Assembly: GCA_035541995.1 (NCBI GenBank)
Contig: DATKMG010000459.1
Coordinates: forward strand, 1-21,145
DNA from: DATKMG01 sp035541995
GTDB lineage: Bacteria; Acidobacteriota; Terriglobia; Versatilivoradales; Versatilivoraceae
Reading direction: 5' to 3'
Length of the DNA stretch: 21,145 bases
A program made the translations under genes and the position numbers. Every line of letters starts with the position of its first letter. Positions within the stretch are counted from its first letter, which is position 1. This document shows, one piece after another, positions 7,545-15,525 of this stretch. The notes beneath the pieces were generated by a model. It saw only the letters and a program-made list of their open reading frames with translations, had not been told where the DNA came from and searched no databases.

Positions 7545-8927
7545 TCACCCCAGTTTCCACCCTTTGCGATACTCAAAGTGTAAGAGTTGATTGGCCTCCC
7601 GGCAATTGGTCACAGCCATGTTGACTGGATCCCAGTAGAGTTTCCTTCCTCCGAGGTGGATGCAAATGTTTCCCAGCAGCAGCACTTCTGTATAGGGGCC
7701 GGCCCATTCAAACCTGGACTGGGTACTCCCCTTTCCTTTGCAGGCCTCGATCCACTCTTTGTGATGGCCGATGGAACGAGGAAGAGTTTTGGGTGGAGGA
7801 GTAAAATCATTCATGCGCGATTTGGGCATGAGGCGCAGGCGAGCCCCTCCTTCTTCCTCCAGCAGGATCTTCCCTTTATCACCAACAAAAATCACGCCAT
7901 TTTCGCGTGGTAATTCAATGTCGTCTTCTAGCTCTTCGGGCCGGGGAGGAAGCAGTCCGCCATCATACCAGTGCAGTTTTACGGGAGGCATTTCCCCTCG
8001 TGCCGGGAACTCATAATGAATGACAGAGGCCCAAGGAAATGACTGTTCGTAAACGGGCGTGGAGGAGCCGTACACACAAGTCGGAGTCGTCAGTTTCAAA
8101 GCAGTGAACACTGGCGCCAAGTTATGGATGGCCAGATCTCCCATGGCGCCTGTCCCGAAATCCCACCAGCCGCGCCACACCATGGGTACATAGGCCGGAT
8201 GATAAGGACGATATTGAGCGGGGCCAAGCCATAGATCCCAATTCAAAGAAGACGGAACAGGAGGTTTATCTTTGGGGGGTTCTAAGGCCTGTGGCCACCA
8301 CAGTTCTTTGGTCCCAAACCGGGTTGGGCGATCTGACCAGGCGTGAACTTCGCGCACCGACCCGATGACTCCGGCCCAGATCCACTCCTTCAGGTCCCGG
8401 TTGGCATCGTGGGCCATACCCTGGTTCCCCATCTGGGTGACGACCTTAGCTTCATGAGCGACTTTGGCCAGGGTTCGGGCTTCGTAAATAGTATGTGTCA
8501 ACGGCTTTTCACAATAGACATGTTTGCCCATGTGGATAGCTGAGATTGAAGCAATGGCATGGCTATGATCGGGCGTAGCCACGATCACGGCGTCGATGTT
8601 CTTCTCTTTTTCGAGCATCTTGCGGTAGTCCTGGTAACCCACAGCGCCCGGATACTTCTTCAGCATCTCGTCCAGGAACTTGCTATCCACATCGCACAAG
8701 GCCACGATGTTTTCACTGCTCACTTCTTCGAGGTCATCACTGCCTCGTCCGGCGGCACCTATAGCGGCAATATTCAACTTGTCGCTTGGGGCTGAGGCGC
8801 CACGGCCCCCCAGCACGTGCCTGGGAACAATCAAAAATGAAGAAGCCGCTACTGTTCCGGCGACAAACTCCCGCCGGGAAACTCGAGTTTTCTGCTTGGC
8901 ACCCCAATTGGATTGTACAGGTTTCAT
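7545..8927 (-). CDS. Gfo/Idh/MocA-family oxidoreductase, Tat-exported
   Basis: NAD(P)-dependent sugar oxidoreductase fold, 460 residues. After a Tat signal (VSRREFVAGTVAASSFL, about 17-33) comes a Rossmann domain with AIGAAGRGS (about 55-63) for the nucleotide, VATPDHSHA (about 117-124), and the family EKP motif (HVYCEKPLTH, Glu140-Lys141-Pro142). The C-terminal alpha/beta domain contains WWDFGTGAMGDLAIHNLAP, the usual site of the catalytic His. Tat export makes sense because the protein would leave the cytoplasm folded with bound cofactor. Secreted members of this fold include NAD-dependent glycosidases (GH109), so it may cleave rather than merely oxidise sugars; I cannot decide from motifs alone. 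A GAGG stretch precedes the ATG. It heads the minus-strand series leading to GH2 and the mutarotase. Confidence 0.9.
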   Translation of the reverse strand: MKPVQSNWGAKQKTRVSRREFVAGTVAASSFLIVPRHVLGGRGASAPSDKLNIAAIGAAGRGSDDLEEVSSENIVALCDVDSKFLDEMLKKYPGAVGYQDYRKMLEKEKNIDAVIVATPDHSHAIASISAIHMGKHVYCEKPLTHTIYEARTLAKVAHEAKVVTQMGNQGMAHDANRDLKEWIWAGVIGSVREVHAWSDRPTRFGTKELWWPQALEPPKDKPPVPSSLNWDLWLGPAQYRPYHPAYVPMVWRGWWDFGTGAMGDLAIHNLAPVFTALKLTTPTCVYGSSTPVYEQSFPWASVIHYEFPARGEMPPVKLHWYDGGLLPPRPEELEDDIELPRENGVIFVGDKGKILLEEEGGARLRLMPKSRMNDFTPPPKTLPRSIGHHKEWIEACKGKGSTQSRFEWAGPYTEVLLLGNICIHLGGRKLYWDPVNMAVTNCREANQLLHFEYRKGWKLG

Positions 8928-9121
8928 TGTTTTTCCTCGATCATCTTAGTTTGTTACTTTCTCATAGCTACTCCCAGACGTCCGGCAGAACCCTGCTTCC
9001 GGTCCGCCACTGCTTTTCTGTCACGAGTTGCTCCTCTACGATAATGACACTTCGATAAACTCGAAAGGCCAATTTGCGTAGTTACCCTGTAGTTTCTTTC
9101 AGGGAGGGAAGCCTGTATTAT

Positions 9122-9161
9122 CCATGCCCCGCTTGACGGCCTGGCGTCTTGCAGGGCATGG
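9122..9161 (-). other. Imperfect 40-nt hairpin past the receptor pseudogene
   Basis: CCATGCCC (9122-9129) pairs with GGGCATGG (9154-9161). Inside, GC/GC and GACG/CGTC (9135-9138 with 9145-9148) extend the stem across small mismatches to a 6-nt loop. It starts 13 bases beyond the receptor pseudogene's stop codon on the minus strand. No U-run follows, so it is at best a non-canonical terminator or 3'-end stabiliser left from the once-active gene. Confidence 0.4.
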
Positions 9162-9173
9162 CGAGCTCTAGTC

Positions 9174-11170
9174 CTAGAAGTTGATCTTTGCGACCACTTG
9201 GACGTATCGCGGGCTGGTAGGAGATCCGTTGACCATCGCGAAATTGGGGCTGGAAATGTCGGTGTCAATAGTATCCCCGAAGTGGTGCCAATTCCAAATG
9301 TTGAAGGTGTCGGCACGCAACTGGAAGTTGATCTGTTCCCTGATGGGGAACGTCTTGGTGAGGGAGAGATCCTGGTTCGTGTATCCAAATCCCCTCAAGT
9401 TGCTTACCTTGGGACCTGAACCATAGTAATAATTAAAGCTGCTGGCAGGCTCAAAGGCAGAAAGATTCAAGAGCGATTGGTCGGGGTTGAAGCTGCCCTT
9501 GTCCTGGGCCCAGGGGTTTGCCCCCGGCAGGATGGCCGGGATACAGGACACTGAAAACTGGCCCGGGACGTTGCACAGGTTGTAGCTCCTGAAGACGAAG
9601 GGAGCGCCCGAATTGGCCCTGAAGATAGAACTGATTCTCCATCCTCCCAGGTATCTCCAAAATGCACGATGTAGTCTTTGTTCCTCATGGAGAACATGCT
9701 GTACGGCTGCCATTGCACACTGGCGTTGTCCACCTGCTCCAGCAGGAAGCTGGCAATGGGGCTTCCGCTGTTGATACCCAGCAGGCCCGTCTCCCCGCGA
9801 TCAAACGAAAAATCCCCGGCTTCGTCCCTTGTCCATCCCATGCTATTGGCGGAATACCGGGACTCGCCGCCCATCTTGAAGATATGCTTCCCCTTGACCC
9901 AGGTCACCAGGTCAGTAAACACATAGGCAGGAGCCGGGTTCTTGTTCTTTTCCGGGCCATCCCGGGAGTCCCCCTTGTAGCTCTGGAAACCATCGCTAAA
10001 GTAAAGCGAGGGGGGATAAGCATTCCTGGAGGTTCCCGGTATCTTGGGAAACAGGTCGGCGTACGGGGCAGACAGAGAGCCGCCGTGGTACATATCATCC
10101 TGGTAACCGGCCACGAAGTGGTTCAACAACACCGGAGAAAAGGTGTGATCCCAATTGAGCCGGTTCATCCAGGGATTCTTGTAGACATTACTCTGATTGC
10201 TGATCTGGACAGGGAGCTCCGTGGCCGTCGTTGGGCCGGCCTGGCGATGATAGATCGACACGTAAATGCGATCTTTGTCGCCCAGATACTCATCCACACG
10301 AATCGTGAAGTGATTCGTGTGATTGTAAAAACTCCCCGGTTCATCCAGTGCGATGAAGTTGTTTAATGGCCCCGGGAAAGTGGGTGTGGGAAGATACTTC
10401 AACCAGGCCTGGGCCAGCGAGTTCTGGAACCGGTCCGGGCAAATCACATTCGGGGTCTTCCCGTCGCAACCCATAAACTGGTCCCGCACGATCTGGCCGT
10501 TCACCGTCCGTGTGGTAGCCGGGTCATAGATGGGGATCAGGTTGCCGTCGGCATCCGTCCAGTCCCGGAAATCCCCCTGACGTTCCTGCATCGAGGGAAT
10601 CGACAGGAGGTTGCGGCTTACCCCGCCGGACTGCCTGAAACCTTCGAAATTAAAGAAGAAGTAAGTCTTGTTTTTTGAGGACCACAGCACCGGGAGCTTG
10701 CCGGGGCCGCCAATGGAACCGCCGAAGTTGTGCTCCTTGTCCGTAGGCTTCGGTTGATTCCACGGTGAGGCGTTCAGGGCGTCGTTCTTGCCGTAATAGT
10801 AGGCGTTGCCGTGAAATTGGTTGGTGCCGGCCTTGGTTTCCATAATGAAAATGGATCCCCCCGAAGAACCGTACTGCGGCTCATAATTGGAGGTGAGGAC
10901 TTTCAGTTCGCTGACCATTTCCGGGGACTGGCCGAAATCGAAAGCGGCTGAAAACATGCCATTGCCGCCGGATGGGTTGATTGCCGAGGCCCCGTTAACC
11001 AGGCTCTCTCCGGCAAACTTCTGCGCGCCATTCAGGTGGGCATTCAGCACATCCCCCCCTTGTGCTGACACCACCCCGGGCAGCAGGGTGATAAAGGTAG
11101 CGGCCGAACGCATTCCGCCATTGGTAAGACTGCAGGGCCTCTGTCGTAACAGTGCGGGGTTGACACACTC
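9174..11170 (-). pseudogene. Decayed TonB-dependent receptor (5'-truncated, frameshifted, internally deleted)
   Basis: Two overlapping minus frames together make most of an Oar-like receptor. Bases from about 11128 down to 9650 encode the plug end and first barrel half (LTNGGMRSAATFITLLPGV through MRNKDYIVHFGDTW). Bases from about 9650 to 9174 encode, in another frame, the barrel's end (GGWRISSIFRANSGAPF to YVQVVAKINF, with a terminal Phe). Where other receptors have about 300 residues between DTW and GGW, none remain, so the join both deletes and shifts frame. A second shift lies near 11130: RTVTTEALQS is in one frame and LTNGGMRS in the next. No signal peptide or carboxypeptidase-regulatory domain is found upstream, so about 150 N-terminal residues are missing. 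Its position upstream of the oxidoreductase suggests it once fed the same sugar pathway. Confidence 0.88.
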
Positions 11171-11470
11171 CCTCGCACTTCTTCCACAATTCTGGTACGG
11201 GCGGACGAAGAGAATCTAGGAGGATAGAAGGATTCTTTCTAAGGAAAGTATCATTCCCTTATTTATCCTTTGCATAACCAGTCGTTTGGAAAAAATCCTT
11301 GGAGCCCTTTCTATTCAGGCAGGATTTGAACTCAGGGTCGCTGCGGATTGGCGAGCTGGGAAATAAGGTCCGTCAGGTAGGGAACAACCGAGAGAGAGAC
11401 TCTTTCTCCAGGACCAGCAGCGCTATTGTGCCACCTTTGCTTTGTCGCCTTGGTTGCAGAGTATCAAGCC
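11171..11470. other. Gene-free stretch upstream of the receptor pseudogene
   Basis: No frame here gives a convincing protein, and no remnant of the missing receptor N-terminus could be recognised by eye. It is bounded by the broken receptor and the stop of the nitrilase-like gene. The sequence is mixed, with AT-rich patches around 11225-11300. Confidence 0.5.
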
Positions 11471-12331
11471 TCAACGATAGAGTTCAGGTCTCTGACCGAC
11501 GTACCATGGGTTTTGAGCACGCAAGTTCGGTACTTTGCCAGGACATACATCTGCAACTTTGAAACCTTCATGATCCCAAATTTCAGAAAGGAGGTTCCCG
11601 GTGGCATCCGTGATGTTGCTGCCCCCTCTGCAAGTATGACCCGCCTCGTCCAGGCCGCAACAACATGAAGCGGCAATGATCATGGAATTCCGGTAAGCCA
11701 GATCCTTCACTTCCGCATGTCCACGACTATCGCGATTATTCAGCCAGAATATGAGAGAACACCCCAGATTGGCGTAAGCTCGGGTCATCTCGGGAAAATC
11801 GCCGTCATAACAAATCATGATGCCGCATAGATGCCCCTTAATTTTGAAAGTCACCAATCTGTCACCAGGCAGATAATAGGTTGGTTCATGCCGAACGCCT
11901 TCGGTTTTCCACCAAAGATGCGTTTTGCGGTAGTTGGCGACAACTCCATTTGCTGACACTACCGGAGCAGAAATAAAATACTTGTCCCCATCCCGCTCTG
12001 TCAGACCGTAAATGATGAGCGCTTGCCTGCCTTGAAGCAGGGTTTGAAACGCGCGCGTCGTTGTCCCATCCACAGTCTCGGCCAGCTCATGAGGATCGCT
12101 GACATAGCCAACCAGAAGTTCTTCGTGGAAAAGGACGACATCGGCCCCCTGATTCAGCGCCTGCTTGGCAAATAGAAGCGCCTTGTTCCGGTTCTCCTCG
12201 GGCTTTCCAGGATTTGCATTCTGTTGCACGATGGCGATCCGAATCGAAAGGGGTGGATTTTTCTCCATGTCGCTTCTTCCAGCCGACGCGGTAAGTATCA
12301 CTGCGAGTATGAGTAAGATGCTTGTTCGCAT
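11471..12331 (-). CDS. Secreted carbon-nitrogen hydrolase (nitrilase superfamily)
   Basis: Amidase of the nitrilase superfamily, 286 residues, hydrolysing a non-peptide C-N bond. The catalytic triad is visible: Glu70 (FHEELLVGY), Lys136 (NYRKTHLWW) and Cys174 (GIMICYDGDFPEM). Downstream NNRDSRGHAEVKDLAYRNS and GGSNITDATG match the superfamily core. The N-terminus MRTSILLILAVILTASAGRS is a signal peptide, so it probably works in the periplasm or outside the cell, which is less usual since most relatives are cytoplasmic. The ATG at 12331 follows AAGGAG by a good distance. It is divergent from the PaiB-like gene, with a 178-bp shared upstream region. Substrate is unknown; N-carbamoyl compounds, omega-amides and aliphatic amides are all possible. 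Confidence 0.88.
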   Translation of the reverse strand: MRTSILLILAVILTASAGRSDMEKNPPLSIRIAIVQQNANPGKPEENRNKALLFAKQALNQGADVVLFHEELLVGYVSDPHELAETVDGTTTRAFQTLLQGRQALIIYGLTERDGDKYFISAPVVSANGVVANYRKTHLWWKTEGVRHEPTYYLPGDRLVTFKIKGHLCGIMICYDGDFPEMTRAYANLGCSLIFWLNNRDSRGHAEVKDLAYRNSMIIAASCCCGLDEAGHTCRGGSNITDATGNLLSEIWDHEGFKVADVCPGKVPNLRAQNPWYVGQRPELYR

Positions 12332-12358
12332 GCATCTTCTCCTTTCTTCAGAGCCTCA

Positions 12359-12402
12359 CCATGAGAGGTGTTGACGATCATATCATGGTGCCTCTCACAT
12401 GG
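12359..12402. promoter_or_regulatory. Inverted repeat in the divergent promoter region
   Basis: CCATGAGAGG (12359-12368) is mirrored by CCTCTCACATGG (12391-12402) with two extra bases in the right arm. It lies between the divergent nitrilase-like and PaiB-like genes, 28 bp before the nitrilase start. It could be an operator or a leader hairpin; no regulator is known. Confidence 0.3.
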
Positions 12403-12462
12403 AATATGCTGGAACCGCTCTCCTTGGCAGTTCAATTCTGCACGCCTGGCATCTTCTTGGGG

Positions 12463-12468
12463 TATAAT
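12463..12468 (+). promoter_or_regulatory. Possible -10 box (TATAAT) for the PaiB-like gene
   Basis: A perfect TATAAT lies 41 bp ahead of the ATG at 12510. No good -35 hexamer is found at 16-18 bp spacing, so the call rests on the -10 alone. A start of transcription near 12475 would give a leader of about 35 nt. Confidence 0.35.
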
Positions 12469-12509
12469 TTGCCTTTGTTGACACAACTGCCAAACCCGTA
12501 CTAGTGACC

Positions 12510-13232
12510 ATGAAAATCAACAGACGAAAAATGCTGGCCGCCTTGGCTGTTGGCGGTTCCAGTCTGATGGAAAAGGAACCGGCGGAAGTCGAGCCGTCCT
12601 TGTACATCCCAAAAGCACACCTGGTGGAAGATCGCAAATTCCTTCAAGACTTCATGGACGAATATCCATTCGTCGAACTCGTCACCTCCTCACCCACACT
12701 GCGGATCACTCACATTCCGGTAGTTCTGGACCGCTCGGCAGGCGTATACGGTAAGATTTTCGGGCATGTCTCGCGGCAAAATCCGCAGAGTCAGACATTC
12801 GACAGGGGCCACACGGGTATCGTGGTTTTTCGAGGTCCGCACGGATACATCTCTCCGACCTGGTTTGCAAAAACGGAAGCCGTGCCGACATGGAACTTCG
12901 CGGTCGTTCATGCCACGGGCAGGCCCAGCGCAATAACTGAAAAGGCTGCATTGCACGAATTACTTGCCCGGTTGATCGACAAATTTGAAAACTATCAGGG
13001 TTCTGGCTACGATTTTTCGAAGCTCCCTGACAGCTTTGTGTCTTCATTGATGAACGGCATCGTCGGGTTTGAAATGCAAATAGATTCCCTGGAAGGGAAA
13101 TTCAAGCTCGGCCAGGAGCGAAGCGACGTCGATAAGCAAAGCCTTCTGGAGCGTTTGCGCCAGGCGACGAGACAGGAGCGATCGCTCTACGACCTCTCGG
13201 CGAGCTTTTACAGGCGCTCGACGCAAAAATAA
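12510..13232 (+). CDS. PaiB-like FMN-binding protein with Tat-like leader
   Basis: Split-barrel flavin-binding protein of the PaiB family, named for a Bacillus subtilis negative regulator of sporulation and protease genes. The family core begins near residue 31 (SLYIPKAHLVEDRKFL) and holds GHVSRQNP (85-92), FRGPHGYISPTWF (107-119), VPTWNFAVVHATGRP (125-139) and VGFEMQIDSLEGKFKLGQER (185-204), all diagnostic. The 240 residues exceed the usual length of about 205 because of an N-terminal extension, MKINRRKMLAALAVGGSSL, which resembles a short Tat signal. That would put an FMN protein outside the cytoplasm and argue against DNA binding. I chose the ATG at 12510; a GTG six bases upstream is also possible, and neither has a clear ribosome binding site. 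It is divergent from the nitrilase-like gene. Confidence 0.87.
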   Translation: MKINRRKMLAALAVGGSSLMEKEPAEVEPSLYIPKAHLVEDRKFLQDFMDEYPFVELVTSSPTLRITHIPVVLDRSAGVYGKIFGHVSRQNPQSQTFDRGHTGIVVFRGPHGYISPTWFAKTEAVPTWNFAVVHATGRPSAITEKAALHELLARLIDKFENYQGSGYDFSKLPDSFVSSLMNGIVGFEMQIDSLEGKFKLGQERSDVDKQSLLERLRQATRQERSLYDLSASFYRRSTQK

Positions 13233-13341
13233 GAGGGCCCGCCGCCCCTTTGGCGATCCGATGCGCGGAGGCCTGCGGGCGGGGCATTGATCGAAAAGAA
13301 CATGGCTGAAGTTAAGGACCGCGGGACAGCGGGAGATTTCT

Positions 13342-13348
13342 AAGGAGG
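13342..13348 (+). promoter_or_regulatory. Strong ribosome binding site fixing the GTG start of transketolase
   Basis: AAGGAGG lies nine bases before the GTG at 13358. The motif and spacing support GTG as the start; no upstream in-frame ATG competes. Confidence 0.75.
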
Positions 13349-13357
13349 AAACACAAG

Positions 13358-15466
13358 GTGCCGACCACCAGTATCCAAGGGCTGGAGTCCCTATGCATCA
13401 ACACCATCCGGATGTTATCAGCGGATGCAGTACAGAACGCCAATTCTGGGCATCCGGGTTTGCCTATGGGTGCAGCTGCAATGGGTTATACATTGTGGAC
13501 CCGATTCCTGAAGCACAACCCTAGGGATCCGCACTGGTTTGACCGCGATCGATTCATCCTCTCAGCTGGTCACGGGTCGATGCTGCTGTATAGCTTGCTC
13601 TACTTGACGGGGTATGATCTATCTCTTGAAGAGATCAAGCGCTTCCGGAAATGGGGTAGCAAGACACCCGGACACCCGGAGCGTGGACTCACAGCCGGGG
13701 TCGAAGTAGCGACCGGACCACTTGGACAAGGGTTTGGAAATGGGGTCGGAATGGCAATTGCGGAGGCCTGGCTTGCAGCACGGTACAACCGGCCCGGACA
13801 CAACATCGTGGATCACTATACGTATGCAATTTGCGGTGATGGTGATCTCATGGAAGGCGTTACACAGGAAGCCGCATCACTGGCCGGGCATCTGTGTCTT
13901 GGCAAGCTGATTTATCTCTATGACCAGAACCACATTTCGCTTGCGGGCGCGACCGAACTGGTTTTTACCGAAGACGTCGCGCGCCGGTTCGAGGCCTACG
14001 GTTGGCATACCCGCACGGTTAGGGACGGAAACGACACGGAAGATATCGCGCGGGCGATCCTGGAGGCGCAAGCCGAGCAGCGACGGCCGTCACTGATTCT
14101 GGTGAGGACCCATATCGGATACGGCAGTCCGAAGAAACAGGACAACTTCTCCGCGCATGGAAGTCCACTTGGAGAAGAAGAATTGCAGGCCACGAAAAAG
14201 GCTCTGGGCTGGCCCAGCCTGGAGAAGTTTTTCGTTCCCCAGGAGGCGGTTGACCATTTCCGTCAGGCGATTAACAAGGGTACTCAGTTTCAGGAGAAGT
14301 GGCAAAGCCAATTGGAGGCTTACAGGAAGGAGTTTCCAAAGCAGGCAGCCGAGTTCGATCTAGTTCTTAGCGGGGGACTTCCCGAAGACTGGGCGGCGGA
14401 CCTCCCCAAATGGAAGCCGTCGGACAAGCCGATGGCCACACGCGTGGCCGGAGGAGAGGTCCTCAATGCGCTGGCCAGGCGCATTTCCAACATCGTTGGC
14501 GGATCCGCAGACTTGAATCCGTCCACGAATACAGCCTTGAAGGAGATGGGGGATTTTCAGTCCCCCAGGTCAGCCGGACCGGGTACGCTGGGTGCTGTCG
14601 GAGGTGTGTGGGGTTACACTGGCCGGAATGTGGCTTTTGGTGTTCGCGAACATGCGATGGGAGCTGCAGTGAATGGGATGGCTGCCCACGGGGGTGTGTT
14701 GCCATTCAGTGCAACATTTCTGGTGTTTTCTGATTATATGAAGCCCTCGATCCGTTTGGGGGCACTGAGTGGATTGAAGGCCATCTACGTATTTACCCAT
14801 GATAGCATTGGGGTGGGGGAGGACGGGCCGACCCATGAACCGGTGGAGCAGTTGGCTGGTTTGCGAGCCATCCCCGGGTTGACAGTCATTCGTCCTGCAG
14901 ACCCCACTGAGACAGCTGAAGCGTGGGCTTTTGCAGTTCAGCATAGTGGACCGACGCTGCTTGCCCTCACGCGGCAGAATGTTCCACATCTGGACCGTAC
15001 TCATGCCCAGGGGGCCAGTGTTTCAAACGGCGCATATATTCTGTCGGAAGCTGAGGGCGGGATGCCGGATGTGGTTTTGATCGGCACAGGTTCCGAAGTT
15101 AATCTCTGCACGAAGGCACAGGAGAAACTGAAGAGCTATGGGGTCAAGGCTCGCGTGGTCAGTATGCCGAGCTGGGAACTGTTTGCAGCTAAGGAGGAGA
15201 GTTATCGTGAAAGTGTTCTACCCAGGGCGATCAAAAAGCGTGTGACAGTGGAGGCCGCTTCCCCACTCGGATGGCACCGCTGGGCCGGTGATGAGGGAAC
15301 CATTATCGGGATCAACCATTATGGTGCATCCGCGCCCGGAGAAGAGATCATGATGCGGTTCGGCTTTACTGCCGAGCACGTGACTTCTGCGGCTCTCCAA
15401 CTGCTGGGGAGAACCCAGGAGGCCCAACAAGAATACCGCCAGAAAAATGATAATGGTCGAGCCTAA
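13358..15466 (+). CDS. tkt: Transketolase
   Basis: Thiamine-diphosphate enzyme of the non-oxidative pentose phosphate pathway. It moves two-carbon units between ketose and aldose phosphates, for example xylulose-5-P plus ribose-5-P to sedoheptulose-7-P plus glyceraldehyde-3-P. At 702 residues it has the family's full length. Visible motifs: SGHPGLPMG with His32; the thiamine-diphosphate/metal site GDGDLMEG (160-167) running to Asn191; GVREHAMG with Glu431, which activates the cofactor; and GVGEDGPTHEPVEQLAGLR (485-503), the transketolase signature. It starts with GTG behind a strong ribosome binding site. It lies 125 bp after the PaiB-like gene and 59 bp before the lipoprotein, on the same strand as both. 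It is a housekeeping gene and does not belong to the sugar locus, though fucose carbon could eventually enter through central metabolism. Confidence 0.97.
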   Translation: MPTTSIQGLESLCINTIRMLSADAVQNANSGHPGLPMGAAAMGYTLWTRFLKHNPRDPHWFDRDRFILSAGHGSMLLYSLLYLTGYDLSLEEIKRFRKWGSKTPGHPERGLTAGVEVATGPLGQGFGNGVGMAIAEAWLAARYNRPGHNIVDHYTYAICGDGDLMEGVTQEAASLAGHLCLGKLIYLYDQNHISLAGATELVFTEDVARRFEAYGWHTRTVRDGNDTEDIARAILEAQAEQRRPSLILVRTHIGYGSPKKQDNFSAHGSPLGEEELQATKKALGWPSLEKFFVPQEAVDHFRQAINKGTQFQEKWQSQLEAYRKEFPKQAAEFDLVLSGGLPEDWAADLPKWKPSDKPMATRVAGGEVLNALARRISNIVGGSADLNPSTNTALKEMGDFQSPRSAGPGTLGAVGGVWGYTGRNVAFGVREHAMGAAVNGMAAHGGVLPFSATFLVFSDYMKPSIRLGALSGLKAIYVFTHDSIGVGEDGPTHEPVEQLAGLRAIPGLTVIRPADPTETAEAWAFAVQHSGPTLLALTRQNVPHLDRTHAQGASVSNGAYILSEAEGGMPDVVLIGTGSEVNLCTKAQEKLKSYGVKARVVSMPSWELFAAKEESYRESVLPRAIKKRVTVEAASPLGWHRWAGDEGTIIGINHYGASAPGEEIMMRFGFTAEHVTSAALQLLGRTQEAQQEYRQKNDNGRA

Positions 15467-15525
15467 ATTGCCTTCGTATGTCAAACTGAAATCTCAAACA
15501 CCTTTGTGTGAAAGGGGGAAACCCG

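Noticed and set aside
8575..8590. GTAGCCACGATC, resembling the core of the palindromic element
   Set aside because: It lies inside the oxidoreductase gene and encodes part of the conserved VATPDHSHA segment; no paired arm is near it. The match is a coding coincidence.
8954..9388. Minus-strand open frame of 144 codons overlapping the end of the receptor pseudogene
   Set aside because: It overlaps the receptor's true C-terminal frame and is Ser/Thr/Arg-rich with no recognisable fold. It is read in the wrong frame of degraded receptor DNA.
11315..11345. tRNA-like T-arm: the minus strand reads GAGTTCAAATCCTGCC
   Set aside because: The loop resembles a tRNA T-loop, but the flanking five bases do not pair with each other, and no acceptor, D or anticodon arm can be built around it. 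It is probably chance, or at most an old integration scar.
13236..13285. GC-rich possible hairpin between the PaiB-like gene and transketolase
   Set aside because: The GCCCGCCGC and GCGGGCGGGGC stretches pair only partly, with several mismatches and a long loop, and there is no U-tract. The evidence is too weak to call a terminator.
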